The notes beneath the pieces were generated by a model. That model was given only the letters and a program-made list of their open reading frames with translations. It was not told the origin of the DNA and ran no database searches. Position numbers and translations under genes: made by a program. A stretch of 64,000 nt of DNA from Lachnospiraceae bacterium (GTDB lineage Bacteria > Bacillota > Clostridia > Lachnospirales > Lachnospiraceae). Below, in pieces: positions 23,056 through 31,763 of this stretch (positions are counted from its first letter, which is position 1; the number at the start of each line of letters is the position of its first letter). The stretch is taken from the NCBI GenBank assembly GCA_902363665.1, contig CABJAW010000009.1, positions 124,001 through 188,000 of the forward strand, in the 5' to 3' direction.

Positions 23056-24744
23056 GTGAAGATAAATACGATTGATGCATCATTGTGCGCGAGGATGTTC
23101 CTTGCAGGTGCGAAAAATCTGGAAGCAAAAAAAGAGTGGATTAATGAACTGAACGTTTTCCCGGTGCCGGACGGCGATACCGGTACAAATATGACACTGA
23201 CGATCATGTCCGCAGCAAAAGAAGTAGCAGGGCTTGAAACGGTTACGATGGAAACCTTTGCAAAAGCGGTATCGTCGGGTTCCCTGCGCGGTGCGCGCGG
23301 AAATTCCGGCGTTATCCTTTCCCAGCTGCTGCGCGGTTTTACCAAAGTCATCCGCAGCGAAAAAGAGATCGATACGGTTGTTCTTGCATCTGCATTCCAG
23401 AAAGCGGTTGAGACGGCGTATAAGGCTGTTATGAAGCCGAAGGAGGGAACAATCCTTACAGTGGCGCGTGGCGGTGCAGACCGTGCGGTAGCGCTTCTGG
23501 AGGAAAATCCGGATCTTGATCTGGACACGATGTTAAAAGCGGTGATCCGACGCAGTGAAGAGGTGCTGAACCAGACACCGGAGATGCTTCCGGTACTGAA
23601 AGAGGCAGGTGTTGTGGATTCCGGCGGACAGGGGCTCCTTCAGGTATTAAAGGGAGCTTATGACGCGTTCTGCGGCAAAGAGGTTGACTATACGATCGAA
23701 GCAGGCAGCGGTGCGAAAACAGGCGCGGCAAAGGCAGCTGAGACCGAGGCTCCGGCAGAGATTCGGTACGGTTACTGCACTGAGTTCATTATTTTACTGG
23801 AAAAAGAATATACGCATGAGACGGAGCTTTCTTTCAAAGCGTATCTTGAGTCGATTGGAGATTCCATCGTGGTGGTTTCTGACGATGGTATCGTGAAGGT
23901 TCACGTGCATACAAACGATCCGGGACTTGCGATCCAGAAGGCACTGACCTATGGTTCTCTCACCAGCATGAAGATCGACAACATGCGTGAGGAGCATAAG
24001 GAAAAGCTGTTTAAAGAATCCGAGAAAAAAGAGGCAGAGAAGAAAGCAGCGGAGGAAAAAGCGCTGCAGGAAGTAAAAGAACGCAAGCCGGTTGGTTTTA
24101 TTTCTGTTTCAATTGGAGAGGGAATTGCGGAGATCTTCCGGGATCTTGGCGTGGATTACCTGATCGAAGGCGGTCAGACGATGAACCCAAGTACGGAGGA
24201 TATGCTGAACGCGATCGAGAAGGTAAACGCGGACACAATCTTCATTTTCCCGAACAACAAAAATATCATTCTCGCAGCAAATCAGGCACGTGATCTGACT
24301 GAGGATAAGAAGATCATTGTCGTACCGACGAAGACGGTGCCGCAGGGCATCACCGCGATCATCAATTACGTTCCGGAGAAGACACCGGAGGAGAATGCGC
24401 AGACGATGGAAGAGGAGATCAGCCATGTGAAGACCGGACAGCTGACGTATGCGGTAAGAGATACACATATCGATGAGAAAGTGATCCACGCAGGTGATAT
24501 CATGGGTGTCGGTGACCATGCGATCCTTGCAGTCGGCAGGGAGATCGATCCGGTAGCAGAAGAGACCGTTGCGCTGATGATGGATGACGAATCCGAGCTG
24601 ATCAGCATTTACTACGGTGAAGATATGAAAGAGGAAGAGGCGGAAGCTCTTCACGAGCGCATTGCGAAAGCATATCCGGACTGTGATGTCGAGTTGAATT
24701 ACGGCGGTCAGCCGATCTATTATTACATTATCAGTGTAGAATGA
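23056..24744 (+). CDS. DAK2/DhaL domain protein YloV (FakA-like fatty acid kinase)
   Basis: 562 residues, GTG start preceded by AGGAGGAGCTGCCAA. The N-terminal DhaL kinase domain (about 1-210) shows the ATP/Mg-binding motif FPVPDGDTGTNMT (near 35) and GSLRGARGNSGVILSQLLRGF (near 75). A middle domain with HVHTNDPG (near 284) and a C-terminal DegV-like domain follow. FakA of Staphylococcus, of this architecture, phosphorylates fatty acids held by FakB proteins. No fakB-like gene is in the window. It follows yloU by 14 bases. Confidence 0.88.
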   Translation: MKINTIDASLCARMFLAGAKNLEAKKEWINELNVFPVPDGDTGTNMTLTIMSAAKEVAGLETVTMETFAKAVSSGSLRGARGNSGVILSQLLRGFTKVIRSEKEIDTVVLASAFQKAVETAYKAVMKPKEGTILTVARGGADRAVALLEENPDLDLDTMLKAVIRRSEEVLNQTPEMLPVLKEAGVVDSGGQGLLQVLKGAYDAFCGKEVDYTIEAGSGAKTGAAKAAETEAPAEIRYGYCTEFIILLEKEYTHETELSFKAYLESIGDSIVVVSDDGIVKVHVHTNDPGLAIQKALTYGSLTSMKIDNMREEHKEKLFKESEKKEAEKKAAEEKALQEVKERKPVGFISVSIGEGIAEIFRDLGVDYLIEGGQTMNPSTEDMLNAIEKVNADTIFIFPNNKNIILAANQARDLTEDKKIIVVPTKTVPQGITAIINYVPEKTPEENAQTMEEEISHVKTGQLTYAVRDTHIDEKVIHAGDIMGVGDHAILAVGREIDPVAEETVALMMDDESELISIYYGEDMKEEEAEALHERIAKAYPDCDVELNYGGQPIYYYIISVE

Positions 24745-24848
24745 CAGAATGAGCTCTGACTTGGCCTAAGTAGCAAAGCGGTTGGGAAACGGTGTCTTTA
24801 CCGCTGCAAAAATCGAAGTACAAAGAAGTATGAAAGTATAAAATAGAA

Positions 24849-24990
24849 GTAACTGTTCAGAGCCAACCTCCAAAATGCTGCGCATTTCGTCGGTGTGGCG
24901 TATCCGCCAAATAAAATTTCAAAAACAGGCTTAAAAACGCAAGCGTTTTACGCCTGTTTTATGAAATTTTGCTTGGCTCTGAACAGTTAC
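24849..24990 (-). mobile_element. MITE-like element, copy 2 (142 bp)
   Basis: Same element as at 3045, in reverse orientation, between yloV and recG. Perfect 8 bp duplication AAATAGAA at 24841-24848 and 24991-24998. Confidence 0.93.
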
Positions 24991-25010
24991 AAATAGAAAA
25001 GATCAGATTG

Positions 25011-25049
25011 TGCCCCGGCTTTTCAAAAAGGAAAGCCCGGGGCATTTTC
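25011..25049 (+). terminator. Intrinsic terminator between yloV and recG
   Basis: TGCCCCGGCTTT pairs with AAAGCCCGGGGCA, followed by TTTTC. It would separate recG from yloV transcription. Nothing else is recognised between here and the recG start. Confidence 0.7.
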
Positions 25050-25180
25050 GGTAAATCAGGCAGTCCTTTGAACGAGTTCGTTAAGTTCCCTGCTTCAATT
25101 GCGAATATCCGTTTTGATCCGGAGCAGGAAAGCGCTCTGTGTGGCTGCGGGGATTAAGGGTTGGAAAGGAATGAGAAAGA

Positions 25181-27241
25181 ATGACGAATCTGGACGCACC
25201 GATCGATTCTTTAAAGGGAATCGGAGCAAAGACAAAACAGACTTTTGAAAAAGCGGGGATTGAAACGCTGGAAGATCTGATTCATTACTATCCGCGTGAA
25301 TATGAGCGGTATGAGGCACCGATTCCGGTAATGGAATTAAAGGAAGGAATGTATGCGGCGGTGTCCGGCCGTCTTTTGGCTCCTCTGCAGACGCGGTATG
25401 TAAGAGGACTGTCGATCACCTCAGGGCTGTTCGGAGATGGGTTGGAAAACATCCTTGTGAGTTGGTTTAATATGCCATATCTGAAAAATTCACTGCGAAG
25501 CGGAGTCCCTTACATTTTTCGGGGAAGGATCAAGGCAAAAGGAGACCGTCTTATTCTGGAACAGCCGGCCGTCTTTAAGCCGGAGCAGTATCAGGCGGTG
25601 ATTGGCACGATGCTGCCGGTCTATACGCTGGTAAAAGGAATGACAAACCAGATGGTCACAAAAGCGATCCGCCAGGTGCTGGAACATCAGGGACTTTTGG
25701 CCGAACATCTTCCAGATGCAATCCGGGAAAGATACCAGATAGCAGAATACAATTTTTCTCTGGAGCAGATCCATTTTCCGAAATCGGAAGAAGGACTGCG
25801 TGAGGCGAGAAAACGTCTGGTGTTTGATGAATTTTTTTTCTTTTTATTGCAGCTGCGAGGATTAAAGAATGCCCGACAGAAGGAACAGAACCAGTTTGAG
25901 ATCCGCGAGGTGCCGGAGCCGGAGACACTGATCCAAAGCCTGCCGTATTCTCTGACCGGGGCGCAGAAGCGTGTCTGGGAGACAATCCGGGAAGAACTGC
26001 AGCAAAATACGGTGATGGCACGATTGATCCAGGGAGATGTGGGTTCCGGTAAGACGATCGTCTCGATCCTTGCGATGGTGATGACGGCAGCAAACGGATT
26101 GCAGAGTGCGCTGATGGTGCCGACGGAAGTGCTTGCAAGGCAGCACTACGCATCATTCCAGGAGCTGATGGAGAAAAATGGCTTTGCATTTCAGGCAGTG
26201 TTGCTGACAGGTTCTATGACTGCAAAGCAGAAGCGGGAAGCATATGCAAAGATCGAATCCGGGGAGGCCTCTGTGATCATCGGAACGCATGCGTTGATTC
26301 AGGAAAAGGTGAATTACCATTCTCTGGCGCTTGTCATCACGGATGAACAGCATCGTTTCGGTGTGCGGCAAAGAGAGATGCTCTCTGAAAAAGGCGTTTT
26401 TCCGCATACGATCGTCATGAGTGCGACGCCGATCCCGCGCACGCTCGCCGTGATTCTCTATGGAGACCTGGATATCTCTGTCATCAACGAGATGCCGGCA
26501 AACCGTCTCCCGATTAAAAACTGCGTTGTGGATGTTTCGTATCGGAAAAAAGCGTATGAATTTATTCGAAAAGAAGTCGAGACAGGCCATCAGGCGTATG
26601 TCATCTGTCCGATGGTAGAGGAGAGCGAAGCGATGGATGCGGAGAACGTGGTAGAATACACGGAGGTGCTGCGCACGGAGCTGCCGCCGGCGTTTTGCAT
26701 CGAATATCTGCACGGAAAAATGAAACCAAAGGAAAAAAATGAGATCATGGAACGCTTTCTGGCAAATGAGATCCAGGTGCTTGTATCGACAACGGTCATA
26801 GAGGTTGGAGTCAATGTACCGAATGCGACGGTGATGATGGTGGAAAATTCAGAGCGATTCGGGCTGGCACAGCTGCATCAGCTGCGCGGCCGTGTTGGCC
26901 GCGGAGGAGCGCAGTCGTACTGTATTTTTCTGCATAAGCTTGATGGAAAACAGATCCGCGAGCGTCTCGATATCCTGTGCAAATCGAACAATGGATTCGA
27001 AATTGCGAATCGGGATATGCAGCTGCGCGGCCCGGGCGATCTGTTTGGTGTACGTCAGAGCGGTATGCTGGACTTTGCGCTGGCTGATATTTATTCTGAT
27101 GCGGATACGCTGAAGCAGGCGAATGAGGCAATAGGGAAACTGCTGAAGGAAGATCCGAAGCTTCAAAGAGAAGAAAATGCATCGCTTAAAAGACGGTACG
27201 AACAGCTTTTGCAGCGTCAAAAAGGACAAATCAGTCTGTAA
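25181..27241 (+). CDS. recG: ATP-dependent DNA helicase RecG
   Basis: 686 residues, the usual length. It has an N-terminal wedge/OB domain (about 1-230), helicase domain 1 with Walker A GDVGSGKT (near 286) and the DEQH box in TDEQHRFGV (near 386), and domain 2 with QLRGRVGRG (near 566). The helicase remodels stalled replication forks and Holliday junctions. GGAAAGGAATGAGAAAGA precedes the ATG. It keeps the Firmicute neighbourhood yloU-yloV-recG, though a MITE and a terminator now intervene. Confidence 0.97.
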   Translation: MTNLDAPIDSLKGIGAKTKQTFEKAGIETLEDLIHYYPREYERYEAPIPVMELKEGMYAAVSGRLLAPLQTRYVRGLSITSGLFGDGLENILVSWFNMPYLKNSLRSGVPYIFRGRIKAKGDRLILEQPAVFKPEQYQAVIGTMLPVYTLVKGMTNQMVTKAIRQVLEHQGLLAEHLPDAIRERYQIAEYNFSLEQIHFPKSEEGLREARKRLVFDEFFFFLLQLRGLKNARQKEQNQFEIREVPEPETLIQSLPYSLTGAQKRVWETIREELQQNTVMARLIQGDVGSGKTIVSILAMVMTAANGLQSALMVPTEVLARQHYASFQELMEKNGFAFQAVLLTGSMTAKQKREAYAKIESGEASVIIGTHALIQEKVNYHSLALVITDEQHRFGVRQREMLSEKGVFPHTIVMSATPIPRTLAVILYGDLDISVINEMPANRLPIKNCVVDVSYRKKAYEFIRKEVETGHQAYVICPMVEESEAMDAENVVEYTEVLRTELPPAFCIEYLHGKMKPKEKNEIMERFLANEIQVLVSTTVIEVGVNVPNATVMMVENSERFGLAQLHQLRGRVGRGGAQSYCIFLHKLDGKQIRERLDILCKSNNGFEIANRDMQLRGPGDLFGVRQSGMLDFALADIYSDADTLKQANEAIGKLLKEDPKLQREENASLKRRYEQLLQRQKGQISL

Positions 27242-27419
27242 ATTTGTCAGTTTTTGCAAAAAAACGGGAAAGAGATGCGGAATATATTAGGCAGAATACA
27301 CCGAAAACGCTGATTTTACGCGGAATTTTTGGCTTGCAATGTCTTATGAATTGTTATATGATTCAATTGACATAAAAAGGAAAGACTGGACGAGTAGAAT
27401 TACGAGGAGGAAATTTATT

Positions 27420-27842
27420 ATGAGAAAAACATCAACACCAAAAACAGCAGCTAAGACGAAAGCTGCAAAGACTGCAGCGGCAGCTGTAAAGACGGTAGAG
27501 AAAGTGGCAGAAGCAGCAACTGAGACCGTGAAGGCAGCAGCAGTTCCGGTTGAGAAAGTCAAAGAGGAAGTTGTAAAGGCTGTAGAGACAGCTGTAGAGC
27601 AGGCTCCGGCAAAGAAGAAAACAACCACAGCAAAGAAAGCCGTAGCTGAGACCGTATATCTTCAGTACCTTGGCAAAGAGATCAACAAAGCGGATTTGAT
27701 GAAGCAGGTAAAGGATATCTGGACAAAAGAGCTGAAAAATAAGGTCGGCGATATGAAGAGCGTAACACTGTACCTTAAGCCGGAAGAAAACAAAGCTTAC
27801 TATGTGATTAATGAGGAAGTAACCGGAAGCATTGATATGTAA
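27420..27842 (+). CDS. Lys/Ala-rich protein with DUF6465-like C-terminus
   Basis: 140 residues from the ATG at 27420 (GAGGAGGAAATTTATT upstream); the longer in-frame start has no ribosome site. Residues 1-75 are a low-complexity stretch of Lys, Ala, Thr, Val and Glu repeats (for example PKTAAKTKAAKTAAAAV) resembling histone H1-like tails. Residues 78-140 form a compact domain, YLQYLGKEINKADLMKQVK...VTLYLKPEENKAYYVINEE. The C-terminal part resembles a small domain common in Lachnospiraceae (DUF6465, from memory). Its function is unknown; nucleic-acid binding by the tail is a guess. Confidence 0.7.
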   Translation: MRKTSTPKTAAKTKAAKTAAAAVKTVEKVAEAATETVKAAAVPVEKVKEEVVKAVETAVEQAPAKKKTTTAKKAVAETVYLQYLGKEINKADLMKQVKDIWTKELKNKVGDMKSVTLYLKPEENKAYYVINEEVTGSIDM

Positions 27843-27927
27843 TCGGTATAGAAAACCAGAAATAGTGTGCTGAAAGCGAGTGTCTGACAGAAACGTGTGC
27901 GCTTCTACAGACTGATTCAGAAATAAA

Positions 27928-27992
27928 AATCCCTGACAGAAAATCATTTGCACATCTGAAATGATGCAGCGAATGGATTCTGCCAGGGATTT
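27928..27992. terminator. Bidirectional intrinsic terminator
   Basis: AATCCCTGACAGAA pairs with TTCTGCCAGGGATT, with A/T-rich flanks on both sides. It sits between the convergent genes ending at 27842 and 28064. Confidence 0.8.
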
Positions 27993-28063
27993 AAATTATT
28001 GTTATAGTTTCTTTTAAGTCTGTGTCAGATAAAAACTGTTTAGAGCGGACTTAATTCATTCCT

Positions 28064-28474
28064 TTAGTCCATATCCTTTGAACGGATATTCAGACGCCAG
28101 TCAAGATCACCGCGGGAAAGTCCGAGAATCAAGGACTCTGCGGTGGCAATATTGGTTGCCATCGGAATATTATACTGATCGCAGCAACGTGAAATCGCGT
28201 AGATGTCTGCTGTGTTCGGGCTGGTAATCAGAGGGTTATAAAAGAAAATAACCATATCCATGCAGTTCCGCTCGATCATGTCCATAAACTGCTTATCTCC
28301 GCCGACGCTTCCCGGAAGAAACTTGTATACGTGGAGATTTGTAACTTCTTCAATTCTTCTGCCTGTAATCCCTGTTGCGTATAAATTGTGTTTTGATAAG
28401 ATATATTTATAAGCGAGACAAAAATTCTCCATCAGGGTTTTTTTGCTGTTATGTGCGATAAAACCGATGTTCAT
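28064..28474 (-). CDS. Methylglyoxal synthase-like protein with altered active site
   Basis: 136 residues, cytoplasmic, alignable along its whole length to methylglyoxal synthase (dihydroxyacetone phosphate to methylglyoxal and phosphate). The glycine-rich core appears as PGSVGGDKQ, with the catalytic Asp equivalent to Asp71 of the Escherichia coli enzyme. Asp101 is also kept, and His19 in IAHNSKK. By my alignment Asp20, Asp91 and His98 are all Asn, and Thr47 is Ile. It may be a slow or differently specific enzyme, or a sensor. GAAAGGTTGGTACGAGG precedes the ATG. Confidence 0.75.
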   Translation of the reverse strand: MNIGFIAHNSKKTLMENFCLAYKYILSKHNLYATGITGRRIEEVTNLHVYKFLPGSVGGDKQFMDMIERNCMDMVIFFYNPLITSPNTADIYAISRCCDQYNIPMATNIATAESLILGLSRGDLDWRLNIRSKDMD

Positions 28475-28514
28475 CCTCGTACCAACCTTTCTGAATTCCT
28501 AATATATCAATCCT

Positions 28515-28542
28515 ATTATAGCAAAAGTTTCTAAAAAATCAA
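28515..28542 (-). promoter_or_regulatory. Sigma-A promoter of the methylglyoxal synthase-like gene
   Basis: Minus strand TTGATT, 16-base spacer, TATAAT, about 40 bases before the start codon. Confidence 0.65.
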
Positions 28543-28649
28543 TCATTATTTTTGGTTTTTTAGAAAAAATGCTGTATAAAGACGCTGCATAAAAATGCTA
28601 TATGTGAATGTTGATTTTTCTGACCGGAATGAAGCAACAAAAATTTCCA

Positions 28650-28678
28650 GTTTAGTTTATCCGGTCCTGCACATACTA
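28650..28678 (+). promoter_or_regulatory. Candidate sigma-G/F promoter of the SASP gene
   Basis: GTTTA (28650-28654), 17-base spacer and CATACTA (28672-28678), an exact match to the sigma-G -10 consensus, 76 bases before the SASP start. Forespore control is expected for this gene class. Confidence 0.55.
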
Positions 28679-28754
28679 GGAGTGCAGCAGAAAAAGCTGC
28701 AAAATCACCAGACCGATAAAAAATCAGAGAAGAAAACAAAGGAGGCGTTTTACA

Positions 28755-29024
28755 ATGACAAATCGTTCATCCAACACAGCAGCAGTGCCGGAAGCCAAAG
28801 GAGCACTCGATCGTTTTAAATTTGAGGTGGCAAGCGAACTTGGAGTACCGCTTACCGACGGTTACAACGGAAACCTGACCTCAAAGCAGAACGGATCAGT
28901 TGGCGGCTATATGGTGAAAAAGATGATCGAGAACCAGGAACGCCAGATGTCCGGAAACGGTCAGATGGGCGGTACGAGTCAGATGGGCGGCACCAGCCAG
29001 ATGAGCTCCGGTATGCAGCAGTAA
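28755..29024 (+). CDS. Alpha/beta-type small acid-soluble spore protein
   Basis: 89 residues. The family core is intact: ALDRFKFEVASELGVPL near 17-33 (with the FEVAS site where the Gpr protease cuts) and LTSKQNGSVGGYMVKKMIE near 41-59. SASPs coat spore DNA and protect it from UV and are degraded at germination. The C-terminal 25 residues are an added Gly/Met/Ser/Gln tail with the unit QMGGTS repeated. AAAGGAGGCGTTTTACA precedes the ATG. Confidence 0.95.
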   Translation: MTNRSSNTAAVPEAKGALDRFKFEVASELGVPLTDGYNGNLTSKQNGSVGGYMVKKMIENQERQMSGNGQMGGTSQMGGTSQMSSGMQQ

Positions 29025-29047
29025 TAACCGAAAAGACAAAAGAAAAA

Positions 29048-29078
29048 GAGCGGTCGTGAAAAACGGCCGCTTTTTGCA
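29048..29078 (+). terminator. Intrinsic terminator of the SASP gene
   Basis: AGCGGTCGT...ACGGCCGCT hairpin followed by TTTT. Confidence 0.8.
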
Positions 29079-29096
29079 GGGAAAAATAAATATTTT

Positions 29097-29972
29097 TTAT
29101 GCTGCACCGATCATGGATGCATCAAGCAGTGCTTCCACAATTTCTTTTTCGATTGTTGGCGGGAAACCATCGACACTGTTTTCCGGCTTTTTGGTAACCC
29201 CGTCGACACACCCGAGAGATACCATGCGGGTAAGGCAGTCTGCAATTTTTTCATACGTCGGGAAGAGGTCATACTGCGACAGAAGTGCAAGGTATGCTAC
29301 AAGTGCATAGGCACCCCAGTTGGAGGTTGTGGCGATGATCAGGTCATCGACCATTACCGTACATGGAACAAGATCAAGTTTTTCGGAAATGATGTCTTTT
29401 AAATTTCCCATACCGATCTCATTCCCGCCGTCTCCGATGCCGACCGTAAGGATGGAAGATGAGGAGGCAAGTTCAAACATTTTATCGATCGGGGCGGTCT
29501 GGCCGGCAATACTGATTCCGCGCATATTTGCATAATCGTTCCTGAGATTGTGGCCGCAGCGCTCGATGGAGATCAGGCATACCGGAGCATACTTGCTAAG
29601 AAGCATGGAGTAGTCCTTTTCATCTGAATGGACAGAAACATATTCTACGGGAAGGTTTTCCGGCTCAAAAATCCCGTTGCAGATGCGATCTGTAACGATA
29701 ACCGGTGTATAGCCGAGTCTGCCGAGTGCTTTGGCGAGTGTGATCGTACCGAGCGGTCCATCCGTTTCCGGGTGTCCGGCCACGTAAAAACCGGTCGTGA
29801 GCAGAATGGTCCCTCTTGGGAGTGAGAGGATCTGCTGCGCTGCATGACGGCAGTAGTGAGAGTCCAGATGATTTGGGAGGATATTCATGCCACGTCCGGA
29901 ATGCCGCAGGACGATATCTTCAATGGACTCTGTGACAGGGCTGATGGATGCAGATGTAAGTGTATGGCTCAT
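29097..29972 (-). CDS. DUF4392 protein (D-glutamate cyclase C-terminal-type domain)
   Basis: 291 residues of the DUF4392 family. Motifs include RGTILLTTGFYVAGHPETDGP near 53-73 and TVGIGDGGNEIGMGN near 176-190, a Gly/Asp-rich probable catalytic or binding loop. In the mammalian mitochondrial D-glutamate cyclase DGLUCY this domain is joined to a DUF1445-type domain. Here the DUF1445 protein is a separate gene in the same operon. It is the last gene of a minus-strand cluster with pxpABC, so it probably helps turn D-glutamate into 5-oxo-D-proline or the reverse. AGGAGGTACCGTACT precedes the ATG. Confidence 0.8.
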   Translation of the reverse strand: MSHTLTSASISPVTESIEDIVLRHSGRGMNILPNHLDSHYCRHAAQQILSLPRGTILLTTGFYVAGHPETDGPLGTITLAKALGRLGYTPVIVTDRICNGIFEPENLPVEYVSVHSDEKDYSMLLSKYAPVCLISIERCGHNLRNDYANMRGISIAGQTAPIDKMFELASSSSILTVGIGDGGNEIGMGNLKDIISEKLDLVPCTVMVDDLIIATTSNWGAYALVAYLALLSQYDLFPTYEKIADCLTRMVSLGCVDGVTKKPENSVDGFPPTIEKEIVEALLDASMIGAA

Positions 29973-30081
29973 AGTACGGTACCTCCTGGAGTGTGATGGA
30001 ATGAAAGCCCCCTGGGTGCCTGAAAAATCGGGTCACCTGCATGGGTGTGAAATGAGATGGAGCAAGAAGCGAACAGAAGCT

Positions 30082-30858
30082 TTAACGATTAGCCAGAGTT
30101 TCTTCAATTGACGCGATGCGGATGTTGTGACTGGTCAGTGCCTGGCGGATATTTTTTACAAAAGAAAGTGCGGCAGGGCTGTCACCATGTACGCAGATGG
30201 AATCTGCAGCAAGTTCAATTTCTTTTCCGGTAATGGAAATGACGGTGCCTTTTTCAACCATCTGAAGTACCCGGCTGATCGCAAGACTGGTATCGGTGAT
30301 CATTGCCCCTGGTTTGCTTCTTGCAACGAGAGAACCATCTTCCTCATAAGCACGGTCAGCAAACACTTCACATGCAGTTTTAAGGCCAGTCTGTTTTGCG
30401 GCAGTCGTCATTTCGCTGCTGCCCGGAGCGAGGAGAATCAGGGAGGAATCGACCGAAGCAATTCCCTCACAGATTGCCTGCGCAATTTTGGCATCTTTTA
30501 CTGCCATATTATAAAGCGCACCGTGTGGCTTTACATGCTGAAGTGTGGTATTTTCTGCCGCACAGAAAGCTTTCAGGGCACCGATCTGGTACTGAGTGAT
30601 TGCGGTGATCTCTGCCGGTGAGAGATCCATTTTCCGGCGACCAAATCCGACGAGATCCGGAAAGCCCGGATGCGCACCGACGCGAACGTGATTTTTTACG
30701 GCATTTTTTACCGTTTTGCTCATAACGACCGGATCGGATGCGTGAAATCCGCAGGCGACATTGGCGGAAGTGATGAACGGAAGAATTTCTTCATCCATGC
30801 CACATTTATAGTTTCCGAAACTCTCACCGAGATCGCAGTTTAAATCGACTGTTTTCAT
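30082..30858 (-). CDS. pxpA: 5-oxoprolinase subunit PxpA (LamB/YcsF family)
   Basis: 258 residues. The family start VDLNCDLGESFGNYKCG and the blocks ANVACGFHASDP, GAHPGFPDLVGFGRR and VKPHGALYN are all present. With PxpB and PxpC it forms the ATP-dependent prokaryotic 5-oxoprolinase, which opens 5-oxoproline (pyroglutamate) to glutamate. GAGGAAATTCAC precedes the ATG. It lies 25 bases after the DUF1445 gene in the same operon; all three subunits are encoded together. Confidence 0.95.
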   Translation of the reverse strand: MKTVDLNCDLGESFGNYKCGMDEEILPFITSANVACGFHASDPVVMSKTVKNAVKNHVRVGAHPGFPDLVGFGRRKMDLSPAEITAITQYQIGALKAFCAAENTTLQHVKPHGALYNMAVKDAKIAQAICEGIASVDSSLILLAPGSSEMTTAAKQTGLKTACEVFADRAYEEDGSLVARSKPGAMITDTSLAISRVLQMVEKGTVISITGKEIELAADSICVHGDSPAALSFVKNIRQALTSHNIRIASIEETLANR

Positions 30859-30883
30859 GTGAATTTCCTCTTTTCTTTTGTGA

Positions 30884-31669
30884 TCAGTATTTTAATTCTA
30901 CATTTTTTACGTCTGTAATCAGCATATGGCCCGGCGCATGCGTGATGGCAAGCGAAGGGCAGGACTGCATCACGACATTCTGCGGGGTGACACCGCACGG
31001 CCAGAAGACCGGCACCTCGCCTTCTTTGATGGTGACCATATCGCCGAAGTCCGGATGCATGAGATCGCGGATGCCGATATGCTCCGGATTTCCGATGTGA
31101 ACCGGCTCTCCGTGTACACGCGGCATCTCACCGGTGATGAGTACGGCACGCGGAATCAGCTCATATGGGATGGGGCGCATGCTTACGACCATGTTTCCGT
31201 GAAAGATCCCCGCTGATTCACAGGGAATATTGGTTTTGTACATTGGTACATTACAGCCTTCTTCGATGTGGCGGACCGGAACGTTTGCCTCGAGCATGGC
31301 TGATTCAAAAGAAAAGCTGCATCCGATCAGGAAGCTGACAAAATCATCCTGCCAGAACGAAGCGATATCAGTGTATTCTCCATCCAGCACGCCGTCGCGG
31401 TAAATGCGGTAGCGCGGAATTTCTGTTGCGATATCAGCATCTTTTGCAATCGTGCGCAGAAAACGGCTTCCCGTATCAGAAACCTCAAGAAGCGGGCAGG
31501 ATCTGGGATTGCGCTGCGTGAAAAGCAGAAAATCATAGGCCAGATCCTTTGGAAGAATGACGAGATTGGCCTGTGCGTATCCGGCACACATGCCGGCAGT
31601 GGGGCCGGTGATCTCACCTTTTGCGATGAGGGCACGAACCTCCTTGGGAGACATTGTTGTATAATCCAT
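30884..31669 (-). CDS. DUF1445 putative hydro-lyase / D-glutamate cyclase family protein
   Basis: 261 residues from the ATG at 31669 (AGGAGGTTTTTTAAC upstream on the minus strand); the longer frame to 31744 runs into a hairpin. Family hallmarks are GPTAGMCAGYAQANLVILPK near 21-40, FLIGCSFSFE, and VFWPCGVTPQNV and THAPGHMLITDV near the end. Bacterial members are named putative hydro-lyases but are classed with the D-glutamate cyclase family. Its position between pxpC and pxpA, with DUF4392 two genes later, supports cyclisation of glutamate to 5-oxoproline as its role. No enzyme data can be read from sequence. Confidence 0.85.
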   Translation of the reverse strand: MDYTTMSPKEVRALIAKGEITGPTAGMCAGYAQANLVILPKDLAYDFLLFTQRNPRSCPLLEVSDTGSRFLRTIAKDADIATEIPRYRIYRDGVLDGEYTDIASFWQDDFVSFLIGCSFSFESAMLEANVPVRHIEEGCNVPMYKTNIPCESAGIFHGNMVVSMRPIPYELIPRAVLITGEMPRVHGEPVHIGNPEHIGIRDLMHPDFGDMVTIKEGEVPVFWPCGVTPQNVVMQSCPSLAITHAPGHMLITDVKNVELKY

Positions 31670-31704
31670 GTTAAAAAACCTCCTTTGATTTAGAAGATAG
31701 AAGA

Positions 31705-31761
31705 TACGTCCGGAGTCTTCCATGCACTTGTTTTTTTCAGACAAAAAAGATTCCGGGCGTA
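31705..31761 (-). other. Hairpin inside the pxp operon
   Basis: TACGTCCGGAGTCTT (31705-31719) pairs with AAGATTCCGGGCGTA (31747-31761), with G-T pairs, between the pxpC stop and the DUF1445 start. It lacks a clean T run, so it could be an mRNA processing or stability element or a partial terminator. Confidence 0.5.
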
Positions 31762-31763
31762 CA

